DNA of 64,000 bases from Bordetella petrii (GCF_000067205.1 NC_010170.1:4898001-4962000), one strand, 5' to 3'; shown: positions 24,377 through 34,386, numbered from the stretch's first letter. The notes: generated from the letters alone by a model not told the origin. Program-made: numbers and translations.

Positions 24377-26469
24377 AGGTCGGTGATGCGGGTTTCGTCG
24401 GGCGAGGAATACAGGTCGATGACACGGCAGTCGCCGCACATCTTCAGGCGTTCGAGCGCCGCCCCCTGGAACATGGCGTGGCCGCCCAACCGTTGCAACA
24501 TGGTGTCGATGCCCTTCTGCGTGCCGAACGCCTTGCCGCAGCGCACACAGTGGAAGGGCTGGGTTTCGTTGAGCACCACGGCTTCTTTGCGGCGTTCGGA
24601 CAGCAGCAGGCGCGGCACCAGCTGGATGGCGTCTTCTGGGCAGGTTTTTTCGCACAATCCACATTGCACGCAATTTTTTTCGATGAAGCGCAGCTGCGGA
24701 AGTTGCGGATTGTCTTGCAACGCATGGGCCGGGCAGGCGCTGACGCAGCTCATGCACAGCGTACAGGCCTGGGCGTCGACCGCGACGGCGCCCAGGGGCG
24801 CGCCGGCGCCGGGCGCGCCCGCCGGCAGCGGGATTTCCTGCGGCAAGGGGCCGGGCGCATGAGCAATGAGATGGTCCAGGGCGAGCGCCAGGGTGGCGCG
24901 CTTCTCGGGCGCCGCCGCGTGGCGCGCCGGCTGGGCCGGCACGGGCGGATGCCGCGCCACGATGCGCTGCAGGTGATCGTCGAGCGCTTCGGCGGTATCG
25001 GCCCGCACCAGATGCAGGTGCGTGCCGTCATAGCCCAGGCCGTTCAGGATGGACTGCGCGGTTTCCATTTGCGCGGCCAGCGCGTCAAGATATTGCGGCG
25101 CCTCGTCGCCGCTGGCCAACACCGCCACCTGGGCGGCGCCGAACGCCACAGCCGACAGCCACAGCTCGACCCCCAGGCTGGCCACGTGCCACAAGGCCAC
25201 CGGAATCACGTTGGCCGGCACCCCGTGCGCCAGCTTGAGCTGCGCGGCGCGGCCCAAGGTTTCCACCAGGCGCTGGCCGCCCTGCTGGCTGTGCAGCAGC
25301 AGCACCGCGTCGCGTCCGCCGGCCTGGGCATAAGTGGACAGCAAGGTGCGCAGCTTGCGGCCCTGGTCGGGGCTGCGCGGATACGTATAGGCCATGGCGC
25401 CAGACGGACACACGGTGGTGCAGGCCCCGCAGCCGGCGCACAGATACGGGTCGACCACGATCTGCTGGCGATGCGCGTCGCTGCGGATGGCCTCGGCCGA
25501 ACAGACATCGACACAGGCATTGCAGCCAATGGTTTCGTTGCGGCTGTGCGCGCACAGCGAAGATTTGTAGTCGAAGAATTTGGGCTTCTCGAATTCGCCC
25601 ACCATGTCGCGCAGCCGCAGCAGCGTGCCGGGGTCGCGGCCGTCCCAGGTGAAATAGCCCTGCGGCGGCTCGTGGCGGCGCATCTGCGGCGTGGCGCCCA
25701 GGTCGAGCACCAGGTCGTACTGTTCGGTGAACTGGCGAGGCGGGCGCTGGAAATCGATGGCGCCCGCCACCGTACAGGACGCCACGCAATCGCGATGCGA
25801 GGCACATCGATCCAGGTCGACCTGGTAGTCGAAGCCAATGGCGCCTTCCGGGCAGGCGGCCAGGCAGGCATTGCAGCGGGTGCACAGGTCGAGGTCGATG
25901 GGGTTGTCTTGCGACCAGGCCAGCTCGAACGCGCCCAGCCGCCCCTTCAGATGTTCCAGCCGGCCGGCCAGCACCGGATAGCGGCGCGCCTGCGTCCCGC
26001 CGTCGCGGCCCTCGCCCTGCACGAACAGCGTTACCTGCAAGACATCGTCGAGCAATGCAGCGGCCTGCTCGGCGCGATCGAGCGGGCCGATGATCAGCAG
26101 GCGGCCCGCGCTGCGGTACGTGACCGTGGCGACCGGATCGGGATCGGGCAGGTGGGCCGCGGCCAGCAAGGCCGCCAGCTTGGGCATGGCCTGGGCGGCG
26201 TCGCGGCTCCAGCCGCCGGTTTCGCGAATGTTGACGAAGCGCACCGGCGCCAGGGCGCCTTCGGTGGCGCTGCCCAGTTCGCCAAACAGGCGCTGTTCCT
26301 GGGTGCACGCCACCACGACCGGCCCGCCGCCGCGGATGGCTTGCTGGAAATCGCCCGCCTGGCTGCGGCACAACAGGGAATGCGGCGCCAGCGGCTCGCC
26401 CAGCGCGCGCCCGAGTTCATCGGGGTCCAGCGGCATGGTGCGGTTGCAGTCGCAGATCAGCGTAGTCAT
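24373..26469 (-). CDS. polyferredoxin-like 4Fe-4S protein of the fdh maturation unit
   Basis: A 698-residue cytoplasmic protein with about six ferredoxin-type Cys groups: LCTRCNACLAACPEGAI, CASHRDCVASC, CNACVDVCSAEAI, CAGCGACTTVCPSG, CTLCMSCVSACPAHAL and CVQCGLCEKTCPEDAI. It ends with a metal-knuckle pair CVRCGKAF and CGDC. Long non-Cys regions (about 70-180 and 360-540) lack known folds. Proteins of this kind are found with Cys-type formate dehydrogenases in Burkholderiales; the role, perhaps electron supply for maturation, is not established. It is coupled to the TorD gene and follows the DUF3306 gene by 26 bp. Confidence 0.88.
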   Translation of the reverse strand: MTTLICDCNRTMPLDPDELGRALGEPLAPHSLLCRSQAGDFQQAIRGGGPVVVACTQEQRLFGELGSATEGALAPVRFVNIRETGGWSRDAAQAMPKLAALLAAAHLPDPDPVATVTYRSAGRLLIIGPLDRAEQAAALLDDVLQVTLFVQGEGRDGGTQARRYPVLAGRLEHLKGRLGAFELAWSQDNPIDLDLCTRCNACLAACPEGAIGFDYQVDLDRCASHRDCVASCTVAGAIDFQRPPRQFTEQYDLVLDLGATPQMRRHEPPQGYFTWDGRDPGTLLRLRDMVGEFEKPKFFDYKSSLCAHSRNETIGCNACVDVCSAEAIRSDAHRQQIVVDPYLCAGCGACTTVCPSGAMAYTYPRSPDQGRKLRTLLSTYAQAGGRDAVLLLHSQQGGQRLVETLGRAAQLKLAHGVPANVIPVALWHVASLGVELWLSAVAFGAAQVAVLASGDEAPQYLDALAAQMETAQSILNGLGYDGTHLHLVRADTAEALDDHLQRIVARHPPVPAQPARHAAAPEKRATLALALDHLIAHAPGPLPQEIPLPAGAPGAGAPLGAVAVDAQACTLCMSCVSACPAHALQDNPQLPQLRFIEKNCVQCGLCEKTCPEDAIQLVPRLLLSERRKEAVVLNETQPFHCVRCGKAFGTQKGIDTMLQRLGGHAMFQGAALERLKMCGDCRVIDLYSSPDETRITDL

Positions 26470-26495
26470 GGGTGCGGTCGCATGAAAAAGAAGCT

Positions 26496-27182
26496 TCAGC
26501 CGCGCGCACGCGCCCCGGCATGGCGGGGCGCGGCGGCGGCGGGATCTGGTTCGGCTGCGCGGCCGGGGCCGGGGCCGGTGGCCACGGCATCGGCGGCGGG
26601 CGTGGCCGCGGCGCCGTCGGCAGGGGCGGCTAGCGGCTCGAGGGGGGCCGCTGGGGAAGAATCATGCGCTTGCGACGGCGCGGCGTCGTGATCGGCCGGG
26701 GGCTGGTTGGCCAACACCCGGTCGACCGGCGCCGGGTCGGCCGGCAGCGCGTCTTCGGCGGATTCGAACATCGCCAGCGCCCGCGCGCTGGCCAGGCGGC
26801 GCAACATGGGTGCCGGCAAGGCCTCCATGCTGGAGTAATCGTCGATGTAGGTATCGAGACCGTCCATCACGTTGTAGTGGGGGTCGGAGAACAGCTTTTT
26901 CAGCGCGGCGTTCTTTACATCGGGGGCCACCTGCCGCGCCACGAAAGGCGCGAAATCAGATTCCGGTGTCAGCGCGCGCACGTCGTCGAGCGTGAGGGGC
27001 GGCGGTTCGGCGGGCGCCTGCGCGGGGGGTGGCACGGTCTGGGCATCGGCGGGTCCGTCCGCCAGGGCAAGCGGCTGCGGTGCGCCGGACGGTGGCGCAT
27101 CGTCGGGCGCCTGCCCGCCGCGCGCCTGCTCTTTGCGGCGGGACCAGCGGCGCAGGAAGCCATCGTGCCCGGGCGCCGTCAT
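26496..27182 (-). CDS. DUF3306 family protein
   Basis: A 228-residue protein of the DUF3306 family. It opens with DGFLRRWSRRKEQA, has a central conserved block LTPESDFAPFVARQVAPDVK and ALKKLFSDPHYNVMDGLDTY, and ends in a low-complexity Ala/Pro/Asp-rich tail of about 80 residues. The ATG overlaps the DUF3305 stop (ATGA). DUF3306 genes sit in formate dehydrogenase clusters of proteobacteria, and their biochemical role is unknown. The start is set by that overlap, although the frame is open further upstream. Confidence 0.85.
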   Translation of the reverse strand: MTAPGHDGFLRRWSRRKEQARGGQAPDDAPPSGAPQPLALADGPADAQTVPPPAQAPAEPPPLTLDDVRALTPESDFAPFVARQVAPDVKNAALKKLFSDPHYNVMDGLDTYIDDYSSMEALPAPMLRRLASARALAMFESAEDALPADPAPVDRVLANQPPADHDAAPSQAHDSSPAAPLEPLAAPADGAAATPAADAVATGPGPGRAAEPDPAAAAPRHAGARARG

Positions 27183-27739
27183 GATGTTCCTTCGCCGCCG
27201 AATTTCTTCAGGGTGGACACCGACGCCGGGTTGCCGAAGCGGTCTTGCAGCGATTGGAAGCTGGCCGGGCGCTTGCGCCGCTTGGGCTCGGGCACGTAGT
27301 GGGCGGCGATGAAGGCGTTGAGCCATTCCACGATGACGGGCGGCGCCGGCACCTGCTCGACGGTTTCCTGGGCATCGAGCCAGCGGCCGGCGTCGTGATA
27401 GCTGAGCGTGACAATAGCGGGCCGCGCCCGTGGTTCGCCGCCGTCTTCGGGCTCGTGCATGCGCCACAACACGAACCAGCACGGCGCCGGCGTGGTGGCA
27501 TTGAGCACGTAGCCTTCGGCGTCGTCTTTGAACAGCCGCACGGTGTAGCCCGGGTGCAGCCAGCGTTCTTGCGAGTCGTCTTTATAGAGCAGGCGCTCGG
27601 CCGTGCCGAACGTGGCCTCGTTGGCGACCACGTCGTCGAGCACCCAGCGCCATTCCTGCCAGCGCCGCATCGGCCCGTTGATGCGTTCTTTGCGCATCAC
27701 CACGGCCACGTCCAGGCTGATGGGCAGGGATTCGCTCAT
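27179..27739 (-). CDS. DUF3305 family protein
   Basis: A 186-residue soluble protein of the DUF3305 family, with SLDVAVVMRKERINGPMRRW at the N-terminus, the conserved WRWVLDDVV, HPGYTVRLFKDDAEGYVLN and CWFVLWRMHEPEDG blocks, and a basic C-terminal stretch (EPKRRKRPASFQ). It lies 10 bp after apbC and overlaps DUF3306. Its constant link to formate dehydrogenase genes suggests a part in assembly or cofactor delivery, but no activity is known. Confidence 0.85.
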   Translation of the reverse strand: MSESLPISLDVAVVMRKERINGPMRRWQEWRWVLDDVVANEATFGTAERLLYKDDSQERWLHPGYTVRLFKDDAEGYVLNATTPAPCWFVLWRMHEPEDGGEPRARPAIVTLSYHDAGRWLDAQETVEQVPAPPVIVEWLNAFIAAHYVPEPKRRKRPASFQSLQDRFGNPASVSTLKKFGGEGTS

Positions 27740-27749
27740 GGCAGACTGC

Positions 27750-28838
27750 CTAGGTTGTCCGGCTGATGGAAATGGCGGACAACTTGGCGGAGTGGTCTTT
27801 GGCCATGCCCGCCACCGATACCGCCACCTGGCGCGCCACCGCCTTGTACAGGCCGGCGACCTCGCCGTCGGGGTCGGCCACCACGGAAGGCTGGCCGCTG
27901 TCGGCCTGCAGGCGGATGTTGATGTCGAGCGGCAAGGCGCCCAGATAGGCCAGATTGAAGTCAGCCGCCATTTTCTTGCCTCCGCCCGCGCCGAATATGT
28001 GTTCGGCATGGCCACACTGGCTACAGACATGCACCGCCATGTTCTCGACCACGCCCAGGATCGGTACCCCGACTTTTTCGAACATTTTGACCCCCTTTCG
28101 GGCATCCAGCAAGGCGATGTCCTGGGGAGTGGTGACGATGACCGCGCCCGTGACGGGCACCTTCTGGCTGAGCGACAGGTGGATGTCGCCGGTGCCGGGC
28201 GGCATGTCGACCACCAGGTAGTCGAGGTCTTTCCAGTTGGTCTGGCGCAGCAGCTGTTCGAGCGCCTGCACCGCCATGGGACCGCGCCAGATCATGGCTT
28301 CGTCGGGATCGACCAGGAACCCGATGGACATGACCTGCACGCCGTAGTTTTCGAGCGGTTCCATGGTTTTGCCGTCGTCGCTTTGCGGGCGCGCGTCGAT
28401 GCCCATCATGAGCGACTGGCTGGGGCCGTAGATGTCGGCATCGAGCAGGCCCACCCGCGCGCCCTCGGCGGCCAGCGCCAGCGCCAGGTTGACGGCGGTG
28501 GTGCTCTTGCCCACCCCGCCCTTGCCCGAGGCGACGGCGATGATGTTCTTGATGTTGGGCAGCAGTGCCACGCCGCGCTGCGCCGTGTGCGGCACGATGA
28601 CCGTACGCAGGTTGACCGAGACATTGCCCACGCCGGGCACGCCGCGCGCGGCAGCGACCAGGGCGCTGCGCAGGGCCGGTATCTGGCTTTTGGCGGGGTA
28701 GCCGAGTTCGACGTCGAAGGCGACATCGGCGCCGTCGATCTGGAGATTCTTGACCGCCTTGGGGCTGGCCAGGGGCTTGCCCGTATTGGGATCGATGACG
28801 GCCTGCAAGGCCTGCAACAAAGGTTCGGAAGCGACCAT
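27750..28838 (-). CDS. apbC: iron-sulfur cluster carrier protein ApbC/Mrp
   Basis: A 362-residue P-loop scaffold that binds and hands over a [4Fe-4S] cluster. A DUF59-like N-terminal domain (about 1-85) precedes the Mrp ATPase with deviant Walker A GKGGVGKS (105-112), [11 protein letters not shown] and DMPPGTGD. The cluster Cys pair is Cys272 and Cys275 (VCSQCGH). It heads the leftward maturation unit, which fits the many Fe-S sites of the formate dehydrogenase and polyferredoxin, although ApbC also has general roles. It is divergent from mobA. Confidence 0.92.
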   Translation of the reverse strand: MVASEPLLQALQAVIDPNTGKPLASPKAVKNLQIDGADVAFDVELGYPAKSQIPALRSALVAAARGVPGVGNVSVNLRTVIVPHTAQRGVALLPNIKNIIAVASGKGGVGKSTTAVNLALALAAEGARVGLLDADIYGPSQSLMMGIDARPQSDDGKTMEPLENYGVQVMSIGFLVDPDEAMIWRGPMAVQALEQLLRQTNWKDLDYLVVDMPPGTGDIHLSLSQKVPVTGAVIVTTPQDIALLDARKGVKMFEKVGVPILGVVENMAVHVCSQCGHAEHIFGAGGGKKMAADFNLAYLGALPLDINIRLQADSGQPSVVADPDGEVAGLYKAVARQVAVSVAGMAKDHSAKLSAISISRTT

Positions 28839-28969
28839 GGGGTCTTGTGCGTGGAAGTCGGAGAAAAAGGAAGGCCGCCGCGGCGGCCGGCTCGATTCAT
28901 CTTAGCAGAGCGCTTTGCGCTGCCGCATGGGGTGCATCATGCGCGCGCGAAACGCCCGTCGGGCTGGTC

Positions 28970-28975
28970 TATACT
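28970..28975 (+). promoter_or_regulatory. mobA: possible -10 element for mobA
   Basis: TATACT lies 46 bp before the mobA start in the 182-bp divergent gap with apbC. I cannot find a convincing -35 at 16-18 bp, so the site is weakly supported. No copy of the tup/fdh motif is seen in this gap. Confidence 0.3.
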
Positions 28976-29020
28976 GGCCGCCACGCCGCGCGGTTGAACG
29001 CGGCTTTGCTATCGAATCCC

Positions 29021-29611
29021 ATGATCGATAAAACCGACATTACGGGCCTGATTCTCGCGGGCGGGCGCGGCAGCCGCATGGGCGGTATCGACAAGGGCCT
29101 GCAGAACTACCAAGGCATGCCCATGGCCATGCACGCCTTGCTGCGGCTGGCGCCGCAAGTGGGGCAGGCCATGGTCAACGCCAACCGCAACCTGGGCGCC
29201 TACGAAGCCATGGGCGTGCCGGTGTGGCCCGACAACCTGCCCGACTTCGCCGGCCCCCTGGCCGGGCTGGCGGTGGGCCTGGAACGCTGCGAAACCCCCT
29301 ACCTGGCCACGGTGCCCTGCGACTGCCCGCGCTTTCCGCTCGACCTGGTCGAGCGCCTGGCCGGCGAACTGGCCCGGCAAGACGCCGACATCGCCATGGC
29401 CGCCACGCTGCAAAACGGCCAGCTGCGCACCCAGCCGGTGTTCTGCCTGATGAAAACCTCGCTGCTGCCCAGCCTGCTGGCCTTCCTGCAAAGCGGGCAG
29501 CGCAAGATCGACGCCTGGACGGCCATGCACCGCTGCGTCGAGGTCCGCTTCGACGATGCCGCGGCCTTCGCTGGCGCGAACACGCTGGCCGAACTGCAAC
29601 AACTGCCATGA
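29021..29611 (+). CDS. mobA: molybdenum cofactor guanylyltransferase MobA
   Basis: A 196-residue enzyme that joins GMP to molybdopterin to make the MGD form used by formate dehydrogenase. The nucleotide-binding signature is [20 protein letters not shown] near the N-terminus, with [12 protein letters not shown] as the metal-site region. The ATG at 29021 begins the family sequence; the frame extends upstream without homology. Its stop overlaps the moeA start (ATGA). The order mobA-moeA-mobB forms a rightward operon next to the fdh genes. Confidence 0.93.
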   Translation: MIDKTDITGLILAGGRGSRMGGIDKGLQNYQGMPMAMHALLRLAPQVGQAMVNANRNLGAYEAMGVPVWPDNLPDFAGPLAGLAVGLERCETPYLATVPCDCPRFPLDLVERLAGELARQDADIAMAATLQNGQLRTQPVFCLMKTSLLPSLLAFLQSGQRKIDAWTAMHRCVEVRFDDAAAFAGANTLAELQQLP

Positions 29612-30900
29612 CCCGCCCCCTGCCCCCCAGCCTCGCTTCCATCGCCTCGTGCATCAGCGGCTACGATCCGGCCGCCCTCCCGGTGGCCCAGGCCCGCGCC
29701 TTCATCGACCAGTTGGTGCCGCGCGTGCGCGCCGCCGAAATGCTGCCGCTGCGTTCGGCCCTGGGCCGCGTGCTGGCCAGCGATGTCGTATCGCACCTGA
29801 ACGTGCCCGCCCACGACAACTCCGCCATGGACGGCTACGCCTTCGCCGGGCGCGATCTGGCCGCCGACGCCGATACCGTGCTGCAGGTGGCCGGCAGCGG
29901 GCTGGCCGGCACCCCCTTCACAGGCCAGGCGGGCCCCGGACAGTGCGTACGCATCATGACCGGCGCGGTCATGCCCGACGGGCTGGATACGGTCATCCCG
30001 CAAGAATTCACCCGCCTCGACGGCGACCGCATCGTCATTCCGGCCGGCGCCGTGCGCGCTGGCGACAACCGCCGGTTGGCCGGCGAAGACCTGGCGGTAG
30101 GCGATGCGGCGCTTGCGGCCGGACGCATCCTGCGCCCCGCCGACATCGGCATGCTGGCCTCGCTGGGCCGGGCCGAAGTCCCGGTGTTGCGGCGTCTGCG
30201 GGTGGCGTTCTTTTCCACCGGCAACGAACTGCGCTCCATCGGCGAACCGCTCGACGAAGGCTGCGTGTACGACAGCAACCGCTACACCCTCTATTGCATG
30301 CTGCAGCGGCTGGGGGTGGATGTCATCGATCTGGGCGTGGTGCGCGACGACCCCCAGGCGCTGGCCGAGGCCTTCTCCACGGCGGCCGCCAATGCCGACG
30401 CGGTCATCACGTCGGGCGGGGTCAGCGTGGGCGAAGCCGACCACACCAAGACCGTCATGGCGCAGCTGGGCGACGTGCTGTTCTGGCGCATCGCCATGCG
30501 GCCGGGCCGTCCCATGGCCATCGGCCGCATCCACGCCGAACACGGCGATGCCATCCTGTTCGGGTTGCCCGGCAACCCGGTCGCCGTGATGGTCACGTTC
30601 TACGCGCTGGTGCGCGACGCCCTGCTCGCCATGGCCGGCGCCACGCAGCAGCCGCTGCCGCTGCTGCGTTGCGCCGCCACGCGCCCCATCCGCAAGAAGC
30701 CCGGCCGCACCGAATACCAGCGCGCCATCGTCAGCCCGGCGCCCGATGGCGGCTGGCAGGTTGACATTACCGGGTCGCAAGGCTCGGGCATCCTGCGCAG
30801 CATGAGCCAGGCCAACGGCCTGATGGTGCTCCACCACGACCAGGGCGATGTCGCAGCCGGGCAACTGGTCGACGTCCTGCCCTTCGAAGGCCTGATCTGA
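29608..30900 (+). CDS. moeA: molybdopterin molybdenumtransferase MoeA
   Basis: A 430-residue enzyme that inserts molybdate (or tungstate) into adenylated molybdopterin. The landmarks are [64 protein letters not shown] and [15 protein letters not shown], all in the normal order and spacing for the family (about 400-430 residues). The start overlaps the mobA stop. The frame upstream inside mobA is shadow. Its place beside tupABC raises the possibility of tungsten insertion, but nothing in the sequence separates the two metals. Confidence 0.93.
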   Translation: MTRPLPPSLASIASCISGYDPAALPVAQARAFIDQLVPRVRAAEMLPLRSALGRVLASDVVSHLNVPAHDNSAMDGYAFAGRDLAADADTVLQVAGSGLAGTPFTGQAGPGQCVRIMTGAVMPDGLDTVIPQEFTRLDGDRIVIPAGAVRAGDNRRLAGEDLAVGDAALAAGRILRPADIGMLASLGRAEVPVLRRLRVAFFSTGNELRSIGEPLDEGCVYDSNRYTLYCMLQRLGVDVIDLGVVRDDPQALAEAFSTAAANADAVITSGGVSVGEADHTKTVMAQLGDVLFWRIAMRPGRPMAIGRIHAEHGDAILFGLPGNPVAVMVTFYALVRDALLAMAGATQQPLPLLRCAATRPIRKKPGRTEYQRAIVSPAPDGGWQVDITGSQGSGILRSMSQANGLMVLHHDQGDVAAGQLVDVLPFEGLI

Positions 30901-30920
30901 ACCCCCGTCGCGAGTCCCGA

Positions 30921-31460
30921 ATGACAAGAATCATAGGTTTTGCCGGCTGGAGCGGCGCGGGCAAGACCTCGCTGCTGACCAAGCTGATCCCCTGCCTGAA
31001 AGCACGCGGCTATTCCGTATCTACCCTCAAGCATGCCCACCACGAGTTCGACATCGACACGCCGGGCAAAGACTCCTACCGCCATCGCGAATCCGGCGCC
31101 ACCGAAGTGCTGGTGGCTTCGTCGGCGCGCTGGGCGCTCATGCACGAACTGCGCGGCGCGGCCGAGCCCGAGCTGGGCGAGCTGCTGGGCGCCATGAGTC
31201 CGGTGGATTTCATCCTGGTCGAAGGCTTCAAGCGCAACGCGCACATCAAGATCGAAGTCCATCGGCAAGCCAACGGCAAGCCCTGGCTCTATCCTGACGA
31301 CCCCAGCATCGGCGCCATTGCCAGCGATATCGTCCCCGACGGCGCGCCACTGCCGCGCGTGCTGCTCGATGACACCGACGCCGTGGCCGACCTGGTCGAG
31401 ACCCTGGCCTGGCCCCTGGACGTCGCGGTGGCGCGCCTGGCGGAACCCGCCGGCAAGTAA
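30921..31460 (+). CDS. mobB: molybdopterin-guanine dinucleotide biosynthesis protein MobB
   Basis: A 179-residue GTP-binding accessory protein for MGD formation. It has a P-loop GWSGAGKTSLL (9-19), TLKHAHHEFDIDTPGKDSYR and FILVEGFKRNAHIKIEVHR. It is 20 bp after moeA and ends the mob-moe operon. MobB is not essential in E. coli but raises MobA efficiency. Confidence 0.93.
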   Translation: MTRIIGFAGWSGAGKTSLLTKLIPCLKARGYSVSTLKHAHHEFDIDTPGKDSYRHRESGATEVLVASSARWALMHELRGAAEPELGELLGAMSPVDFILVEGFKRNAHIKIEVHRQANGKPWLYPDDPSIGAIASDIVPDGAPLPRVLLDDTDAVADLVETLAWPLDVAVARLAEPAGK

Positions 31461-31550
31461 TATTCTGCCTGCCTGGCCGCTGAAACTGGCAGTAAAGTAC
31501 CGGCTGCGACCACCGCCTTCAGCAAACAACCATCCGCGCAAGGAAGCACC

Positions 31551-32312
31551 TTGAATTTCATTTTCCGAGGCAACGAACTGCTGGTGCGCGAAGCAGGGCT
31601 GGACCTGCCCGACGCCGCCACCTGCTCCGTCCTGGGACTGCGGCCCGAGACCCTGCAGCAAGTATGGCTGGATAATCCGCAGATCCGCACCACCCACCTG
31701 CCCGCCACGGCCGAGGCGCCGCCGGGCTACGCCTTTCGCAAGCTGCGCGCGTTGATGGCCGACCTGGGCGACCGCGCCGCGCTGGCAAGCCGGGCCTTCC
31801 AGATTTCCGAGTGGGCCCGCACACATAAATACTGCGGCGTATGCACCACCCCCATGCAGCCTGTGGGCCATGAATTCTGCATGCGCTGCCCGGCCTGCGG
31901 CATGTCGGCCTACCCGCGCATCTCGCCGGCCATGATGGTGCTGGTGCGCAAGGGCGACAGCATTCTGCTGGCGCGCCACGCCACCTATGCCACGGCCCGC
32001 CACACCGCGCTGGCAGGCTTCGTCGAGGCTGGCGAAAGCATCGAAGATGCCATTCACCGGGAAGTCATGGAAGAAGTCGGCCTGCGGGTCGACAACCTGC
32101 GCTACTTCGGCAGCCAGTCGTGGCCGTTCCCGCATTCACTGATGATCGCCTTCACCGCCGAATATTCCGGCGGCGAATTACGCCTGCAAGCCGACGAAAT
32201 CGCCGAAGCGCGGTGGTACGGCCCCGGCGATGCCCTGCCCGAGATCCCCATGCGCGAATCCATCGCGGGCAGCCTGGTGCGCGCCAATCTGCCAGCCGGC
32301 ATCCGTTCCTGA
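31551..32312 (+). CDS. nudC: NAD(+) diphosphatase / NAD-cap decapping hydrolase NudC
   Basis: A 253-residue Nudix enzyme that splits NAD(H) to NMN(H) and AMP and removes NAD caps from RNA. Zinc ligands are Cys95, Cys98, Cys113 and Cys116 (CGVC and CPAC). The Nudix box runs over 156-178 (GFVEAGESIEDAIHREVMEE). The NudC signature normally read as SQPWPFPxS is SQSWPFPHS here. Translation starts at TTG after AAGGAAGCACC; there is no nearby ATG in frame. It stands alone downstream of mobB. Confidence 0.9.
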   Translation: MNFIFRGNELLVREAGLDLPDAATCSVLGLRPETLQQVWLDNPQIRTTHLPATAEAPPGYAFRKLRALMADLGDRAALASRAFQISEWARTHKYCGVCTTPMQPVGHEFCMRCPACGMSAYPRISPAMMVLVRKGDSILLARHATYATARHTALAGFVEAGESIEDAIHREVMEEVGLRVDNLRYFGSQSWPFPHSLMIAFTAEYSGGELRLQADEIAEARWYGPGDALPEIPMRESIAGSLVRANLPAGIRS

Positions 32313-32360
32313 CCTCGCCCGCGCCGCGGCCGGCGCCTGGCGCCGGCCCGGACGAACTCT

Positions 32361-34256
32361 ATGCGACATTCGACTCTACTGTTCATTATCGCGGCCTATG
32401 TGCTGCTGACCGCCAGCCGCCTGGCGCTGGCCGCCTGGCAATGGCGACGCGTGCAGAATGCCGGCGGCCTGAAGCCCATCCTGCTGGGCGGGCTGCGCAT
32501 CGACACCCACCAGATCGCCGTGCTGGCGGCCTGGCCCGCCGTGCTGTCTCCGTGGCTGGGGCACTTGCCAGGCGCCGCCACGGTCACCGGTATCTGGCTG
32601 CTGGTGTGCTGGGTGCTGCTGGGTTTCATGGAAGTGGCCACCCCGGCCTTCATCATCGAATACGACACCCGGCCAAACCGCCTGTTCGTCGAATACCTGA
32701 AGCACCCGCGCGAAGTCTCCGGCATGCTGTGGCGGGGCTACAAGGCGGAGCTGGCCGGCGCGCTGGTGGCTGTGGTGGTGCTGGTGGCCGTCGGCCATGC
32801 GCTCTTCAGCAACGCCGAACCGGGCGCGCGCTGGAATTGGTGGCAAATGGCCCTGGGCAGCCTGGCCATACTGGCGGTGGTGATCCTGGCCATACGCGGC
32901 ACGCTGGGGCATCGCCCCATCAACCCGTCCACGGTGGCCTACAGCAACGACGGCATGCTGAATACGCTGGCGCTGAACTCGCTGTACAACGTGCTGTACG
33001 CGATCTACAGCATGAAGTACGAGAAATCCGCCGCCGCCGTCTACGGCCGCCTGCCGGAGCAGCGCATGCATGAAGTCGTGCTGTCGTGCGCGGGCCTTCC
33101 CAGCCCGCCGGCCGTGGCCACGCACCCCAGCGTGCACCGCCAGGAACCCACGCGCACCCGCGAGCGCCCCGCCAAGATCGTGATCGTTCTGCAGGAAAGC
33201 CTGGGCGCGCAATACAGCGCCGCGCTGGGCGGCGCCAACCTGACACCGAACCTGGATGCGCTGGCGCGCGAGGGCTGGGCGTTCACGCGCGCGTACGCCA
33301 CCGGCACGCGCTCGGTGCGCGGCCTGGAGGCCGTGACGGCGGGCTTCCTGCCCACGCCCGCCCAGGCAGTGCTGAAGCTGCCGGCCGCGCAGCGCGGCTT
33401 CTTCACGCTGGCCGACGTGCTGGGCCGCCACGGCTACCACTCGCGTTTCATTTACGGCGGCGAATCGCACTTCGACAACATGAAGGCGTTCTTCCTGGGC
33501 AATGGCTTCGACGAGATCGTCGACCGCCCCGATTTCACCAACCCGGCCTTCGTGGGCACCTGGGGCGCGTCAGACGAAGACATGTACACACAGCTGGACG
33601 CCCGCCTGCGCGCCGACGGCGACCAGCCGTCGTTCACCCTGGCTTTCACCGTATCGAACCACTCGCCATGGGAATACCCGGCCGGACGCATCGCGGTAGA
33701 CGGCGACCCCGCCACGGTCGACAACACGGTGCGCTATGCGGACTGGGCACTGGGCCAGTTTTTCGAACGCGCGCGCCAGGCCCCCTACTGGGACGACACC
33801 GTGTTCCTGATCGTGGCCGACCACGATTCGCGCGTGTTCGGCGACACACTGGTGCCGGTGCGCCATTTCCACATACCGGCGGTCATATTGGGCGGCGGCA
33901 TCGAGGCGCGGCGCGACGACAGCATCATCAGCCAGATCGACCTGCCCCCCACCCTGTTGTCGCTGGCCGGCGTGGCGTGCACGCACCCCATGGTGGGCCG
34001 CGACCTGACCCGCGCCGCGCCCAACCGCGCCATCATGCAGTACGAGAACCACTACGGCTACCTGAAAGGCGACGACCTGCTGGTGCTGCTGCCCGGCAAG
34101 GCGCCGGTGCAGTTCCGCTACGCCATGCCTGAAACCTTCGAGCCCGCCCCCACGGATGCGGCGTTGGCCGAAGAAGCCCTGGCCCACGCGCTATGGCCCA
34201 GTTGGGCGTACCGGGAAGAGCGCTACTGCGTGCCGCGCGACACGCAACCGGCGTAG
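32361..34256 (+). CDS. LTA synthase-like membrane sulfatase / phosphoglycerol transferase
   Basis: A 631-residue inner-membrane protein with about five N-terminal helices (to about 200) and a periplasmic sulfatase-type domain (about 270-590). LtaS-like active-site elements are the metal Glu in VIVLQESLGAQ, the nucleophile Thr in YATGTRSVRGLEAVTAG, the substrate His in FTVSNHSPWEYP and the metal pair in IVADHDSRVFGD. In Gram-negatives such proteins add phosphoglycerol or phosphoethanolamine to surface or periplasmic glycans, so lipoteichoic acid itself is not the product. The precise acceptor is unknown. It stands between nudC and the tRNA gene. Confidence 0.82.
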   Translation: MRHSTLLFIIAAYVLLTASRLALAAWQWRRVQNAGGLKPILLGGLRIDTHQIAVLAAWPAVLSPWLGHLPGAATVTGIWLLVCWVLLGFMEVATPAFIIEYDTRPNRLFVEYLKHPREVSGMLWRGYKAELAGALVAVVVLVAVGHALFSNAEPGARWNWWQMALGSLAILAVVILAIRGTLGHRPINPSTVAYSNDGMLNTLALNSLYNVLYAIYSMKYEKSAAAVYGRLPEQRMHEVVLSCAGLPSPPAVATHPSVHRQEPTRTRERPAKIVIVLQESLGAQYSAALGGANLTPNLDALAREGWAFTRAYATGTRSVRGLEAVTAGFLPTPAQAVLKLPAAQRGFFTLADVLGRHGYHSRFIYGGESHFDNMKAFFLGNGFDEIVDRPDFTNPAFVGTWGASDEDMYTQLDARLRADGDQPSFTLAFTVSNHSPWEYPAGRIAVDGDPATVDNTVRYADWALGQFFERARQAPYWDDTVFLIVADHDSRVFGDTLVPVRHFHIPAVILGGGIEARRDDSIISQIDLPPTLLSLAGVACTHPMVGRDLTRAAPNRAIMQYENHYGYLKGDDLLVLLPGKAPVQFRYAMPETFEPAPTDAALAEEALAHALWPSWAYREERYCVPRDTQPA

Positions 34257-34354
34257 CGGCGCCCCCTGCTTGCAACCTGCCGCGCCCGGCGGGCTGCAAG
34301 CGCATGACGCCCCCGGCCATCGCAGTCAGTGCTTGATGGTGGTGCGCACCACGC

Positions 34355-34386
34355 AAAAAAGCCGGCACCGCTTGCGCGATACCGGC
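34355..34386 (-). terminator. terminator of the tRNA-Pro gene
   Basis: On the minus strand an 11-bp stem (GCCGGTATCGC with GCGGTGCCGGC, two G-T wobbles) closes on a GCAA tetraloop and is followed by TTTTTT. It lies 48 bp past the tRNA 3' end and would stop that transcript. Confidence 0.75.
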
